From: Sporobacter termitidis DSM 10068
Lineage (GTDB): Bacteria > Bacillota > Clostridia > Oscillospirales > Oscillospiraceae
DNA: 64,000 nt
Assembly (NCBI RefSeq): GCF_900130065.1
Contig: NZ_FQXV01000006.1
Location: forward strand, 124,001 to 188,000
Direction of reading: 5' to 3'
Position 1 is the stretch's first letter, and each line of letters opens with the position of its first letter. The translations under genes and the position numbers were made by a program. The notes below the pieces were generated by a model. The model had not been told where the DNA came from. It saw only the letters and a list, made by a program, of their open reading frames with translations, and did not search any database. Positions 8,045-16,615 of this stretch are shown here, piece after piece.

Positions 8045-9376
8045 TTATGGCTTCGCCGCCTGGTCAATGTGGTCGGCACGATTGAGATTGTCCGACAAAC
8101 GGTTCTCCAATTCTTCAATGCTGATGTCGTGGACACTGCCCTTGCCGGCAATATCCAGGGCGTTTGCGGCGGCCTTTCCCGTGGCGATGCAGGGCCCCAT
8201 AACGCGGACGCTGGACAGGGCGGCCACGTCGCCGTCAATGCAGCGCCCAACCGCAAGCAGGTTATCCATATCCGGCGGGGTCATGCTGCCGTAGGGAATA
8301 TAGTGCACATGGTCGCCGGGGAAGACCTCCCATACATAACCGCCCGGATGATCGTGCAGCTCGATCGGCCAGCTGGAGCGGGCCACCGCGTCGGGAAAAC
8401 GTGTCCCGGCGCAGATATCGTCCACCGTGAGCTGCCGGCTGCCCATAATCCAGCGGGTCTGGCGGATGCCCAACAGCCCGTATTTTTGGACGACGGCGTC
8501 ACCGAATTCTTTCGGAAATTCATTTTTGAGAAGCTCCACCACCCTGTCGGCCTGATCCTTCCCCTCCATGATTTTCGTCGACGCGCCAAGCGGATCGAGC
8601 GGCGTTTCTATGTGCGTCATGTTGACGAAGGCGACGCCTTCCTCCATGACGACCGGGAAGCTTAAAAATCCCGATTTTCGCATGAGGCCATACTGCGGCG
8701 CTTTTTCTTCCAGACACTTTGAGGTTTCCGCCTCCAGCTTTGCCTGATCGTCCCCCCGGTGGATATGCACGTTTGTGAGATACATCAGCTGCGAGCCGTA
8801 AAGCATGCCGACGTCGGATTCCCTGCAGGGCAGGCCCGCGTTCCAGGCGACCGCGGCATCGCCGCTGGCATCTATAAACCCATCGGCTTCCACGACGACG
8901 CTGCCGTACCGGGAGGTAAATTCGATGGACGTTATCCGCCTGCCGCTGACATTGACGCGGTGTATGTAAGAATTGAGGATGACGGTTATTCCGGCTTCCC
9001 TGACCTTGTTCTCGATCCAGCGCAAGAGCGCCACTTCATCGTAGACCGCGATCGGAGGCTTCAGGTACAGCCTGCCCGCCGCGCCAAGGTCCCGGAGTAT
9101 TTCGCTTGCCACGCCGTAAGTCAGCTGAAAGGGCACGACGCCATGAGAAAAGAAGCCGCAGAAAAGGCCCATTGCCCCATTGGCCGCGTTCCCCCCGAGG
9201 TTCGGCAGTCCGTCGAGGAGCACCACCTTGTGGCCCAGCCGCGCCGCTTCAATTGCCGCAGAGACGCCGGCGATGCCGGCGCCGACGACGCAAATATCCG
9301 CTTTTACCTGCTGGTAAGGCGGCGCCTCACCTTTTTTTACAATCTTTGTCGCTCTGTTGACATGAATTGTTTTCAT
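8045..9376 (-). CDS. FAD-dependent oxidoreductase (FAD_oxidored family)
   Basis: A 443-residue flavoprotein. The dinucleotide loop ICVVGAGIAGVSAAIEAARLG lies at residues 28-48, with the GGNAANG motif near 63-69 and a C-terminal FAD-closing segment (LLAVGRCIDGDVAALSSVRVMGPCIATGKAAA). This pattern matches PF12831-type oxidoreductases related to succinate/tricarballylate and glucose-inhibited families. It is the first gene of the minus-strand AcnX operon, 21 bases before the large subunit. It probably oxidises the substrate or intermediate at a C-C or C-O position. No Fe-S or heme domain is attached, so the electron acceptor is soluble or unknown. Confidence 0.8.
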   Translation of the reverse strand: MKTIHVNRATKIVKKGEAPPYQQVKADICVVGAGIAGVSAAIEAARLGHKVVLLDGLPNLGGNAANGAMGLFCGFFSHGVVPFQLTYGVASEILRDLGAAGRLYLKPPIAVYDEVALLRWIENKVREAGITVILNSYIHRVNVSGRRITSIEFTSRYGSVVVEADGFIDASGDAAVAWNAGLPCRESDVGMLYGSQLMYLTNVHIHRGDDQAKLEAETSKCLEEKAPQYGLMRKSGFLSFPVVMEEGVAFVNMTHIETPLDPLGASTKIMEGKDQADRVVELLKNEFPKEFGDAVVQKYGLLGIRQTRWIMGSRQLTVDDICAGTRFPDAVARSSWPIELHDHPGGYVWEVFPGDHVHYIPYGSMTPPDMDNLLAVGRCIDGDVAALSSVRVMGPCIATGKAAANALDIAGKGSVHDISIEELENRLSDNLNRADHIDQAAKP

Positions 9377-9436
9377 TGAATAATCACTCCCATTCTCGTC
9401 CGATAGACATCATACGTCTCGCCTAGGATTATATTA

Positions 9437-9475
9437 CTATTTTATATAATGTCAATATAAAATAGCTGACATTAT
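9437..9475 (-). promoter_or_regulatory. Nested inverted repeats upstream of the AcnX operon; region 9377-9737
   Basis: CTATTTTATAT (9437-9447) pairs perfectly with 9455-9465, and its 7-base spacer AATGTCA begins a second perfect repeat, ATAATGTCA (9446-9454) with TGACATTAT (9467-9475). Both lie 60-100 bases before the FAD oxidoreductase start. A repressor operator for the FadR-type protein is the likely meaning. The rest of 9377-9737 is AT-rich and holds no gene, only the thiW terminator at its far end. Confidence 0.5.
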
Positions 9476-9596
9476 CAAGATATTATGTATTATATGATAT
9501 ATAAATATAGTTTTTATCATCATACGTATAATGTTTTGCAACTCAGTGATATTCCGCCGTCTTCAAGTAAATCTATTCTTCATTTGCCGGCCTGAG

Positions 9597-9639
9597 ATAA
9601 AAAAACAGGTGCACTTTCTCTGTTAAAAGTACACCCGTT
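9597..9639 (-). terminator. Terminator of thiW
   Basis: On the minus strand, AACGGGTGTACTTT (9639-9626) pairs with AAAGTGCACCTGTT (9617-9604) apart from two wobble-type positions, followed by a T-run at 9603-9597. It lies about 100 bases after the thiW stop. Confidence 0.75.
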
Positions 9640-9737
9640 ATTTTAAAAATAAGGTCAGATGGCTGGGCTAATTTTTATTCCGGGTCCAACCATTTCTGAA
9701 CCCGCATGGTTCAGGTCCTTTTGCTTCCGCTCCGTCA

Positions 9738-10238
9738 TTACCTTGTATACGCCTTTAATCTGTCCAATACTTTTGCCCGGCGCATGAGGGTGATCAACAG
9801 CACCGAAATGGCCGCGCCGCCGACCGCGCTGATGATAAAAGGGATAACATAAGTAAACAGCGCGGCTTGTTTTGCCAGGATCAGCGTAACAATCGGATAC
9901 GCCGCGAGCGCACCCAGAATACCGGTGCCTATGACCTCGCCAAGACAGGCGGGAAGAAGCTTATGAGAATATTTATAAAGAAGCGCGCAGCATAACGCGC
10001 CGATCATGCTCCCCGGGTAGGCCAGGAGGCTCCCCGTGCCGAGCAGTATCCGCAGGGTTGACGTGACAAAGGCAATCCCCACCGCGTAAACCGGCCCAAG
10101 CATAACGCCCGCGATAATATTGACCATCGACTGGACCGGGAAACATTTTGCCGCGCCGACCGGGATGTAAAACGTGGAGGTGACGACGCCCAGCGCCGTC
10201 AGCAGTCCCGAAATCGCTATTTTTCTGGTCATTTGCAT
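9738..10238 (-). CDS. thiW: ThiW-type thiamine-precursor ECF transporter S component
   Basis: A 166-residue, five-to-six-helix membrane protein beginning MQMTRKIAISGLLTALGVVTSTFYIPVGAAKCFPVQSMVN. The Pxx-KCFP-Q-MVN segment in the first loop and the GSxLAYPGSMIGALCCALLY helix are typical of ThiW, the S component thought to bind the thiazole precursor of thiamine. It needs a shared ECF module (EcfA/A'/T), not encoded in this window. ATG 10238 follows AAGGAGAGAGCACC. The TPP riboswitch and terminator immediately upstream are independent evidence for thiamine function. Confidence 0.9.
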   Translation of the reverse strand: MQMTRKIAISGLLTALGVVTSTFYIPVGAAKCFPVQSMVNIIAGVMLGPVYAVGIAFVTSTLRILLGTGSLLAYPGSMIGALCCALLYKYSHKLLPACLGEVIGTGILGALAAYPIVTLILAKQAALFTYVIPFIISAVGGAAISVLLITLMRRAKVLDRLKAYTR

Positions 10239-10261
10239 GGTGCTCTCTCCTTAATAAAATT

Positions 10262-10301
10262 GCAAAATAAAGCGGGATATGCCAATAAGGGCATATCCCG
10301 C
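10262..10301 (-). terminator. Riboswitch-controlled terminator in the thiW leader
   Basis: A perfect 12-bp stem GCGGGATATGCC (10272-10283 with 10290-10301) and a 6-base loop, followed on the minus strand by TTTATTTTG. It lies between the TPP aptamer and thiW, so TPP binding should favour termination. Confidence 0.85.
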
Positions 10302-10314
10302 GAAAATTCGTTCG

Positions 10315-10403
10315 TCTGCACTCCCTACGTTGGCATTATCCAAATCAGGTGAACGGGTCGAAGTTAAAAACTCCCTCTCAGCCTATCCATAAGCTCCCCG
10401 ATG
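10315..10403 (-). ncRNA. TPP riboswitch (THI element)
   Basis: On the minus strand the conserved aptamer blocks appear in order: CGGGGAGC, then GGCTGAGAGG, then ACCTGATTTGGATAATGCC and ACGTAGGGAGTGC. The CTGAGA and the GGATAATGCCAACGTAGGGA blocks are near-invariant TPP-sensing elements, and the outer strands can pair (GCAT with GTGC). It precedes a terminator and thiW, giving thiamine-pyrophosphate repression of precursor uptake. Confidence 0.95.
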
Positions 10404-10461
10404 CGATATTAAATTGTCTAGACTATAGCACCTGCCAGCGATATTGTCAACACCTGGCTTC

Positions 10462-12525
10462 TTAATGAAATTCGCCGGCCACGTTTTCTTCCTCCAGGGT
10501 GTCCGCTTCGATCTGATTCATAAAGTGGCGGAGCTTTACGGCGTCCTGCCTGGACACCTGGCCGCTTTCGTAAAATGACTGGATGATATCGCGCCCTGTC
10601 TGTACGGCCTTGTATTGGACCATCCTCTTTTCTTTTTCCATATGCGCGATGGCCCTGGTGCTCCGGTCATAAAGCTTGAGCCTGTCGATCAATTCGGTAT
10701 AGTGGACGATAACAGCGTAATAGCTGTCCTTATTTTCCTCGCTGACGCCGCCGCTCAGCGCCGCGATGGCCGCTTGGGAGGTTTGTATCTTGATATTTTT
10801 CATGGTTTGCAATTGGTTATGATTTGCAGTGAATTTGGGCTTTCCTCTCTTTTTGAAAAAATGACGCCGGGCGGCGGGACTTAATTTAGAAAAGAAAGCC
10901 ATAACGGAAAATATAATACGCAATTTCAGCCGATTGGTGAGCAGCGCCTCCGTGTGGTCCAGCATTTCGCAGGCGCGGGCGGCAATATCGGCGGGGATTT
11001 CCCCCTGGTCCATTAAGCTCTGGAGCTTTTCCTTCTCGGCCCGGAGGCCCAGAAGACGGGCTTCCGATTCCGCCCGATAGGCGTTTTTGCCCGCGTTATG
11101 GTTATTGGAGAAATCCGTCGTCGTCATTAACAGGCGCCGATAGTCGGAAAGGACGGACATGGTAGCCTCCCTGTTCTCGTCCGTCTGTTCGTCCTTGACG
11201 GTATGAATGATGGCTTTGATCAATTTTGCCTTTAGTTCCTGCTCGGCGGCGGTATGATCGGCACTGATTTCGGCCGCTTTTTTCTCCCCGATAAACGGCA
11301 GCACAAAGCTTGCTATCAAGAGGGTCAGGAAAATGACACCGGCCGCGAGAAAAATTATGAGATCCCGTTCGGGAAAAGGGCTGCCGTTTTGGAGAACAAG
11401 CGGAATGGACAAAGCGCCGGCCAGCGTGACCGCACCGCGGACGCCGGCCAGGGATATCTGAGCGCAGGACCGCAGCGAAGGGTCAAAAACCTTTTTGTGT
11501 TTAAACAGTCGCTGGCCTTTCGAGAGGAGAAAAATCCAAGCAAACCGCAGGACGATCAGCGCCAGGGTGATCAAAACGATATATGTGATGACCTGGGCAT
11601 TATTAAACTGCGCGTCCTTCCAGATGACTTTTATCACGTCCGGAATTTCGAACCCCAGCAGGACAAAGACCAGGCCGTTGAGTATATAAATGACCACCGA
11701 CCAGGTGCTGTCGGAAACGATGCGCATGCGGGTGGAAAAAGCGGATTCCACATGCCGGCGCTCGATGGCCTGCACAATACCGGCCGCCACCACGGCCAAG
11801 ATCCCCGACACTTCGAAGTGCTCGGCAATGAAATAGATGGCAAACGGCGTCAGCAGCTGCAGGAGCATGTGCATCGTAACGTCCTCCATGCCCAGCCGGC
11901 GAAGAAAAAGCTGAAACCAGATGACGGCAAAGGCCAGCACCGCGCCAAGCGCAAGACCGCCGAGCGCGATGACCAGAAAGCTGACGGATGCCTCGCCCAG
12001 AGAGAAGGTGCCTGTAACGGCGGCGGCAATGGCAAACTTAAAGGCGACGAGTCCGGAGGCATCATTCAGCAGGGCCTCCCCCTCCAGGAGATTGAGAACC
12101 GTTTTTGGCAAATGGACGCGCCCCGCGATGGAGCAGACGGCTACCGCGTCCGTCGGCGACAGGATTGCCGCGAGCGCGAAAGCGGCCGGCAGCGGGATGG
12201 AGGGGATCATCCAGTTGATCGCGTAGCCCAGACAAAGCACCGTAGCGAAAACAAGCCCCATGGCCAAGAGCAGCACCGGCCCGCGCAGCCGCCACAAGCT
12301 TTTCTTGGAGATCCGCTTCCCGTCGTTAAACAAAAGCGGCGCGATGAACAGCAGGAAAAACAGCTTTGGGTCCAGTACGATATGCAGGTGAGGGTACAGA
12401 ACGGCGGCCAGAATCCCCAGCGCAATCTGAATCAGAGGAACGGGTATAAAAGGGAGAAAGTGATTGACGATATTGGAGATGCCAATCAAAATAAGGAGAA
12501 CGAGTACAAGAAGCAGAGTTTCCAT
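10462..12525 (-). CDS. CPA1-family Na+/H+ antiporter
   Basis: A 687-residue protein. About 420 N-terminal residues form 12 or so transmembrane helices; the ion-binding region reads LSPTDAVAVCSIAG followed by LLEGEALLNDASGLVAFKF, the ND-type CPA1 signature, and a later AGVRGAVTLAGAL segment is also typical. The last 260 residues are a soluble, charged, helical domain (ENREATMSVLSDYRRLL and beyond), as in NhaP/YjcE-type exchangers. It probably exchanges Na+ or K+ for protons at the cytoplasmic membrane. ATG 12525 follows AAAGGG. It stands between thiW and the iron operon and has no obvious operon partner. Confidence 0.88.
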   Translation of the reverse strand: METLLLVLVLLILIGISNIVNHFLPFIPVPLIQIALGILAAVLYPHLHIVLDPKLFFLLFIAPLLFNDGKRISKKSLWRLRGPVLLLAMGLVFATVLCLGYAINWMIPSIPLPAAFALAAILSPTDAVAVCSIAGRVHLPKTVLNLLEGEALLNDASGLVAFKFAIAAAVTGTFSLGEASVSFLVIALGGLALGAVLAFAVIWFQLFLRRLGMEDVTMHMLLQLLTPFAIYFIAEHFEVSGILAVVAAGIVQAIERRHVESAFSTRMRIVSDSTWSVVIYILNGLVFVLLGFEIPDVIKVIWKDAQFNNAQVITYIVLITLALIVLRFAWIFLLSKGQRLFKHKKVFDPSLRSCAQISLAGVRGAVTLAGALSIPLVLQNGSPFPERDLIIFLAAGVIFLTLLIASFVLPFIGEKKAAEISADHTAAEQELKAKLIKAIIHTVKDEQTDENREATMSVLSDYRRLLMTTTDFSNNHNAGKNAYRAESEARLLGLRAEKEKLQSLMDQGEIPADIAARACEMLDHTEALLTNRLKLRIIFSVMAFFSKLSPAARRHFFKKRGKPKFTANHNQLQTMKNIKIQTSQAAIAALSGGVSEENKDSYYAVIVHYTELIDRLKLYDRSTRAIAHMEKEKRMVQYKAVQTGRDIIQSFYESGQVSRQDAVKLRHFMNQIEADTLEEENVAGEFH

Positions 12526-12692
12526 GAAGCGCCCTTTCCGTCTTTCCCGAATTTACGCTGATTTACCATAATTATGACACAGGAAAGGCGAGAAATCAAT
12601 AAAACGTCGGTATTACATAGTTTATTGACGTGACGCTCAAATATCCGGCGTATAGCTGCCGATCTCAATTAGATTCTTTATGTAATGGACCT

Positions 12693-13076
12693 TTATTTGT
12701 TCTCTTTGCTTTTTTGGAGATAGCTGTGCATTGACTGGAGGCTTTCAAGGCTGATGCTGTGTTCAAAGCTGCAGGCGTCCCTCTCGGCAACAGCTGGGTC
12801 GATGTTCAGGACTTCGTTCAGAAACATTTGAATAATGTCGTACTTGTTGGATATAAGCGCGGCTTGCTCCAACCCCTCGTCCGTCAGAGAAATGCCGTCA
12901 AGCTTGCTTTTGGAAACCAGGCCTTTGTCTGCCAGCAAATCGGTTGCGCGGCAAACGCTCGCCTTGCTTAATTTCATATGCGCGGCGATATCACTCACAC
13001 GCGTGGCAGGATTGTGACGGCTTAAGTTATAGATCGTCTTAAGATAGTTCTCCATGGCGGCAGAAAGCTTTTCCAT
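12693..13076 (-). CDS. DtxR/MntR-family metal-dependent repressor
   Basis: A 127-residue protein with the N-terminal wHTH (residues 9-65: YLKTIYNLSRHNPATRVSDIAAHMKLSKASVCRATDLLADKGLV) and the dimerisation/metal helices, without an SH3 domain. The motif C-S-F-E-H corresponds to DtxR C102, E105 and H106 of the primary iron site. Other ligands differ: the position of DtxR M10/MntR D8 is Asn, and DtxR H79 is Tyr. It is the last gene of the iron operon. Four TTAG-N6-CTAA palindromes upstream of the iron genes resemble the DtxR half-site, so this is the best candidate for their repressor. ATG 13076 follows GGGGTGATGGAG. Confidence 0.85.
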   Translation of the reverse strand: MEKLSAAMENYLKTIYNLSRHNPATRVSDIAAHMKLSKASVCRATDLLADKGLVSKSKLDGISLTDEGLEQAALISNKYDIIQMFLNEVLNIDPAVAERDACSFEHSISLESLQSMHSYLQKSKENK

Positions 13077-13134
13077 TTACTCCATCACCCCTTATCAACA
13101 CACCGCCTCCGTTCTTTAATTTTGTCTGCTATGG

Positions 13135-13803
13135 TCATTCTTCGGTCAACCGCCCCGCCGCCATGGTCAGCACCCTGTTCCCAAATTTCAGCGTGTCGAG
13201 CTCGTGCGTCACAAGCAGAACGGTCGTACCGTTTTTATTGATCCGGGCGAGGAGCTCCATGATTTCGCCCGTCGTCTCGATATCAAGGTCCGACGTGGGC
13301 TCATCCGCGATCAGGATATCCGGCTCGTTCATCAGCGCCCTCGCGATCAGCACACGGCGCAGCTCGCCGCCGGAAAGCTGGGAGGGCAGCATGCCGGCCA
13401 GGGGCGATATGCCCACCTCATCCAGCAGGAACGACGCCCGCCCAGATGCGTCCCCCTGCCGCCTGGAAAGAAAATACGGCAGCCTGATATTATCAAAAAC
13501 GGTCAGGTTGGAGAGCGCGCCGGCTCCCTGCGGTATATACCCCAGCCGCGCGTTTCGCAGCGCCGAGATTTCTTTGTCCTTCAGGGCATAGAGGTCCGCG
13601 CCTTCCAGCTTGATGCTGCCCGAGGTGGGCGGCAGAAACCCGGCGATCATATTGAGCAGCGTGCTCTTGCCGCTCCCCGAGCGCCCGATGATGCTGACGA
13701 AATCGCCGCGGCCGACGGAGAGCTCCGCCCGCTCCACCGCCGGAAACGTTTTCCCGCCGCGGGTATATTCCTTGGTTAACCCTTCGATTTCCAGCAGCAT
13801 CAT
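13135..13803 (-). CDS. ABC transporter ATPase (MacB/LolD-type), iron locus unit 2
   Basis: A 222-residue ATPase with Walker A GRSGSGKS (about residue 40), signature LSGGELRR, Walker B ILIADEPTSDLD and switch histidine VTHE. It pairs with the FtsX-type permease upstream, sharing a 4-base overlap (start 13803, permease stop 13800). Such ATPases usually drive mechanotransmission or lipoprotein/peptide transport rather than classical import. In FTR1/P19 loci the equivalent ATPase is thought to energise periplasmic or surface iron handling. This unit is a duplicate of the second ATPase/permease set in the same operon. Confidence 0.88.
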   Translation of the reverse strand: MMLLEIEGLTKEYTRGGKTFPAVERAELSVGRGDFVSIIGRSGSGKSTLLNMIAGFLPPTSGSIKLEGADLYALKDKEISALRNARLGYIPQGAGALSNLTVFDNIRLPYFLSRRQGDASGRASFLLDEVGISPLAGMLPSQLSGGELRRVLIARALMNEPDILIADEPTSDLDIETTGEIMELLARINKNGTTVLLVTHELDTLKFGNRVLTMAAGRLTEE

Positions 13804-15011
13804 TCGCCCTCCTTTATGGTGGAATAGATTTCAGAGCGCCCTATTTTAACCGCGGCATAGATGGACGCGAGCGGACCGACGGCAAAGGATATCAGGAGGC
13901 TCAGCCCCGCCACAGCGGACAAGGTCCCGTATGAGGGCTGCAAATAGGGCAGTCCCAGCAGCGCGCTGATGTATGTACTGAACGGAAAGATGACAAGGGC
14001 CGCCGCCAACATTCCGGCGACGGTGCCGATAATGCTGATCAGGCAGGACTCGCAAAGGATCAGCCTGACCAGCTTGCTCTTTGTGGCCCCCAGGACCCTG
14101 AATATGCTGAACTCTCTTTTCCGCCCGTTTAAGGCGACGGAGAAGACGATAATGAGCACGCCGACCGCCAGGGCCCATAAAACGCCCGCCAGTATGAAAA
14201 TATAAGTTGTAAGCCCGCGCAGGTTGCCGGAGATATCGCTGATCATGTTTTTGGCGACCACCACATGCACGCCGTCCTTGGCGTATGCCTGAAGGATGCT
14301 GTTTGCCACGTCCTTGACATCATAGCCGTTTTTGATTTTGACCATGACGGATGAAATCAGGTCGGCATTTTCCGCCACGGGATGGGCTTTGAGCCTTTCG
14401 GATTCCCTCGCCACCTGTTTTGCCGTGGCGAGGTTCATGAATACGGAGGTATCGAAGCCCATGCCTGTTTTGTCCAGCTGCGCAGTTACTGAAAAGGTCT
14501 GATTGAAGAATATGAGCTTTTGCCCCACCTTGGCGCTGATGCTGCTGCCGATCACAATTTCTCCGTCGGCAAGGGGGTGATCCAGCGCGTTCAGCATCCA
14601 CGGCTGAATGACAAAATCGGTTTCAGGGTCAAAGCCGATGAGCTGGAGTGGATAGGAGCAGCACCCGGCGCTGAGTGTCGCGATATAGAGCTGCGGCGAC
14701 ACATCCTCCACGCCTTCGACGCCCGCGACCTTCTCCGTCACACCGGCGTCAAAATAAAAGGTGCTGGGTTCTCCCCGGAGCATGGCGCTTTGGATATCCG
14801 CCTCATAGCCGTACGGCACGGCAAGAATATCGGCGCCCAGTCTTTTCGACAGGCTGTTCATGCCGTCTTCCAAACTCTTTGAAAGCACCGTGCCGCCGAA
14901 AAGCGTAAAGGCAAGCAGTGCCACAAGGACAATCAGGCCCGTTGTCCGAAAGGGCTTGCGCCGCAGGGTTTGAAAAGAAATGTTAACGGTGGTCAGCGGT
15001 TTAGCGTCCAT
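13800..15011 (-). CDS. FtsX-like ABC permease, iron locus unit 2
   Basis: A 403-residue protein with an N-terminal transmembrane helix (TTGLIVLVALLAFTLFGGTVL), a roughly 220-residue extracellular MacB-type domain, and three C-terminal helices containing the FtsX core (LLIIVFSVALNGRKREFSIFRVLGATKSKLVRLILCES). It overlaps the DUF4418 gene by 11 bases and the ATPase gene by 4, indicating tight coupling. The extracellular domain contains a CCSYP cysteine pair that might bind metal. The partner is the ATPase at 13135-13803. Confidence 0.85.
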   Translation of the reverse strand: MDAKPLTTVNISFQTLRRKPFRTTGLIVLVALLAFTLFGGTVLSKSLEDGMNSLSKRLGADILAVPYGYEADIQSAMLRGEPSTFYFDAGVTEKVAGVEGVEDVSPQLYIATLSAGCCSYPLQLIGFDPETDFVIQPWMLNALDHPLADGEIVIGSSISAKVGQKLIFFNQTFSVTAQLDKTGMGFDTSVFMNLATAKQVARESERLKAHPVAENADLISSVMVKIKNGYDVKDVANSILQAYAKDGVHVVVAKNMISDISGNLRGLTTYIFILAGVLWALAVGVLIIVFSVALNGRKREFSIFRVLGATKSKLVRLILCESCLISIIGTVAGMLAAALVIFPFSTYISALLGLPYLQPSYGTLSAVAGLSLLISFAVGPLASIYAAVKIGRSEIYSTIKEGE

Positions 15012-15444
15012 CAGTCTTCACCGGCAGGTTTTTATTCTGCCGCCAGAGATAATGCGCGTTGGCGGCGCAGGCGGCGACTGTTAAAATGCTTAAAACGACA
15101 GCCGCGGGGAAGGTCGTCATCCTGCAGGCCATGGTGCTCATCTCGCATCCGCCGATCAAAAGCGTGGGGACGAGAAGCCCCAGGACGCCGGCCAGGGCAG
15201 TCATAACGCTGACACCGATCCTTGTCAGCGGCGATTTAAACACAATAAGCAGCACCCCGCCGCACAGGATGAGAAGACCCACGCCGATTTCAGCCTGGCC
15301 GGACCAAAAGCATTTCATCGGCACCGTGCCGCCCGCCGCGGTTTCAATGACCTTTGCGCAGGCTGGAAAAATACAGACAGGCACAAGCGCAAGCAAAAGT
15401 CCGAAAACGGCAACGGCGATGCCGGATAAAAGTCTGTTTTTCAT
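15001..15444 (-). CDS. DUF4418 four-helix membrane protein
   Basis: A 147-residue protein with four transmembrane helices. The conserved cysteines of DUF4418 are visible: CIFPAC in helix 1, MKCFWSGQAEIGVG in the first loop, and GGCEMSTMACR before helix 4. These Cys/Met residues sit on the outer side by prediction and could bind a metal. ATG 15444 follows GGGAGGCAGCTCTT. Family members are often next to MacB-like ABC genes. Function is not established; its place inside the iron operon suggests a role in iron or heme-metal transfer. Confidence 0.75.
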   Translation of the reverse strand: MKNRLLSGIAVAVFGLLLALVPVCIFPACAKVIETAAGGTVPMKCFWSGQAEIGVGLLILCGGVLLIVFKSPLTRIGVSVMTALAGVLGLLVPTLLIGGCEMSTMACRMTTFPAAVVLSILTVAACAANAHYLWRQNKNLPVKTDGR

Positions 15445-15486
15445 AAGAGCTGCCTCCCTATAAATGTCTCGTATGTATGCGAGAAC

Positions 15487-15918
15487 TCATTTTTTCGCCT
15501 CGTCCAGGGCGCTGTTCACGGCCTCTTTAAATTGGTTGTAGGAGATCGTGGCGCCGGATACGGCGTCCACATCCGCCGCCTTCTGGACCTCCACGAGCTT
15601 TTGGGCGTACTGCTGCATGGCTTCCACGGCGCGCTGCGCCTTGTCATAATAGTCCTGATTGGAAATCTCGCCGTTGACCTTCCCGTAATTTTCGTCCTTG
15701 ACGGTCCCGTCCTTCTGCCAGGTAACATACTTGCAGTCTGTGATCTTATTGCCTTCGATGATGATCGTCGCCTCGCCGTAAGCGCCCTTGTCGTCCTCGC
15801 TGCTTTTGCCGGTATAGGTGCCGTCCTTGTATGCGGCATTGCCTGAACCGCCGCAGCCCGTCAGCAGCGGCAGGGCAAGCAGCAGGACAAGAAGGATGGA
15901 GAAAGCCTTTCTTTTCAT
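15487..15918 (-). CDS. FMN-binding domain lipoprotein
   Basis: A 143-residue lipoprotein starting at ATG 15918 behind AAGGGGTG. The signal peptide ends in LLTGC, with the lipidated Cys at residue 22. The mature part is one FMN_bind domain: YKDGTYTGKSSEDDKGAYGEATIIIEGNKI and the flavinylation-type motif DAVSGAT at 118-124, where Thr124 would carry covalent FMN through ApbE. It lies inside the iron operon between the ATPase and DUF4418 genes. A surface flavoprotein next to FTR1/P19 fits extracytoplasmic electron transfer, for example in Fe(III)/Fe(II) conversion, but this is inference. Confidence 0.85.
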   Translation of the reverse strand: MKRKAFSILLVLLLALPLLTGCGGSGNAAYKDGTYTGKSSEDDKGAYGEATIIIEGNKITDCKYVTWQKDGTVKDENYGKVNGEISNQDYYDKAQRAVEAMQQYAQKLVEVQKAADVDAVSGATISYNQFKEAVNSALDEAKK

Positions 15919-15934
15919 GGAACACACCCCTTGT

Positions 15935-16600
15935 TCATTTTTCATTTTCCACGATTCTCGCGATCCGCCCATGCTCCAGCACAACGGTACGCTGGGCCTC
16001 CTCGGCAACCTCGGGGTCATGCGTGACAACAACGATCGTGCTGCCGTCCTTGTGGAGCTGCTTGAAAATATCGAGCACGATGCCCTCGTTCGCCTCGTCC
16101 AGGTTCCCGGTGGGCTCGTCGGCCAGGATCAGCATGGGGTAGTTGATCAGCGCGCGCGCGATGCAGACTCTTTGCTGTTCGCCGCCCGAGAGCTGACTGG
16201 GCAGGTGGCGGGCTCTGTCTCCCAGGCCGACGCGCTCCAGGGCCTGCAAGGCCTCCTTTTCGTCCGGCATGCTGTGATAATACTGCGCGACCATCACGTT
16301 TTCCAGGGCGGTCAGGTAGCTGATCAGATGGAATTGCTGAAAGATCAGCCCGATCTTGTCGCGCCGGATGCCGGTCAGGCTTTTCGCGCTTTCCTTTGAG
16401 ATGTTCGTGCCGTCCAGGATAACGGCGCCGTTTGACGGCTTATCCATGCACCCGATGATATTCATCATCGTCGTTTTCCCGGAGCCGGACGGGCCCATGA
16501 TCGCCAGCCATTCCCCCTGCCGGACGGTAAGGTCTATATTCTGCAGCGCCTTGACGTTGCCGTATATCTTTGATATATCCTGAAGTTCCAATAGATTCAT
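15935..16600 (-). CDS. ABC transporter ATPase, FTR1/P19 locus unit 1
   Basis: A 221-residue MacB/LolD-type ATPase with Walker A GPSGSGKTT, LSGGEQQRV signature, Walker B LILADEPTGNLDEA and switch VTHDPE. It follows two FtsX-like permeases (16616-19042) and would serve that pair. In Campylobacter the P19/FTR1 locus has the same set: FTR1-like permease, P19, DUF2318-like membrane protein, two FtsX-like permeases and one ATPase. ATG 16600 follows AAAGGAGGAAAAACAGA. Confidence 0.9.
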   Translation of the reverse strand: MNLLELQDISKIYGNVKALQNIDLTVRQGEWLAIMGPSGSGKTTMMNIIGCMDKPSNGAVILDGTNISKESAKSLTGIRRDKIGLIFQQFHLISYLTALENVMVAQYYHSMPDEKEALQALERVGLGDRARHLPSQLSGGEQQRVCIARALINYPMLILADEPTGNLDEANEGIVLDIFKQLHKDGSTIVVVTHDPEVAEEAQRTVVLEHGRIARIVENEK

Positions 16601-16615
16601 TCTGTTTTTCCTCCT

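Noticed and set aside
11254-12561. Plus-strand frame of 435 codons
   Set aside because: Shadow of the CPA1 antiporter, hydrophilic and unrelated to any family.
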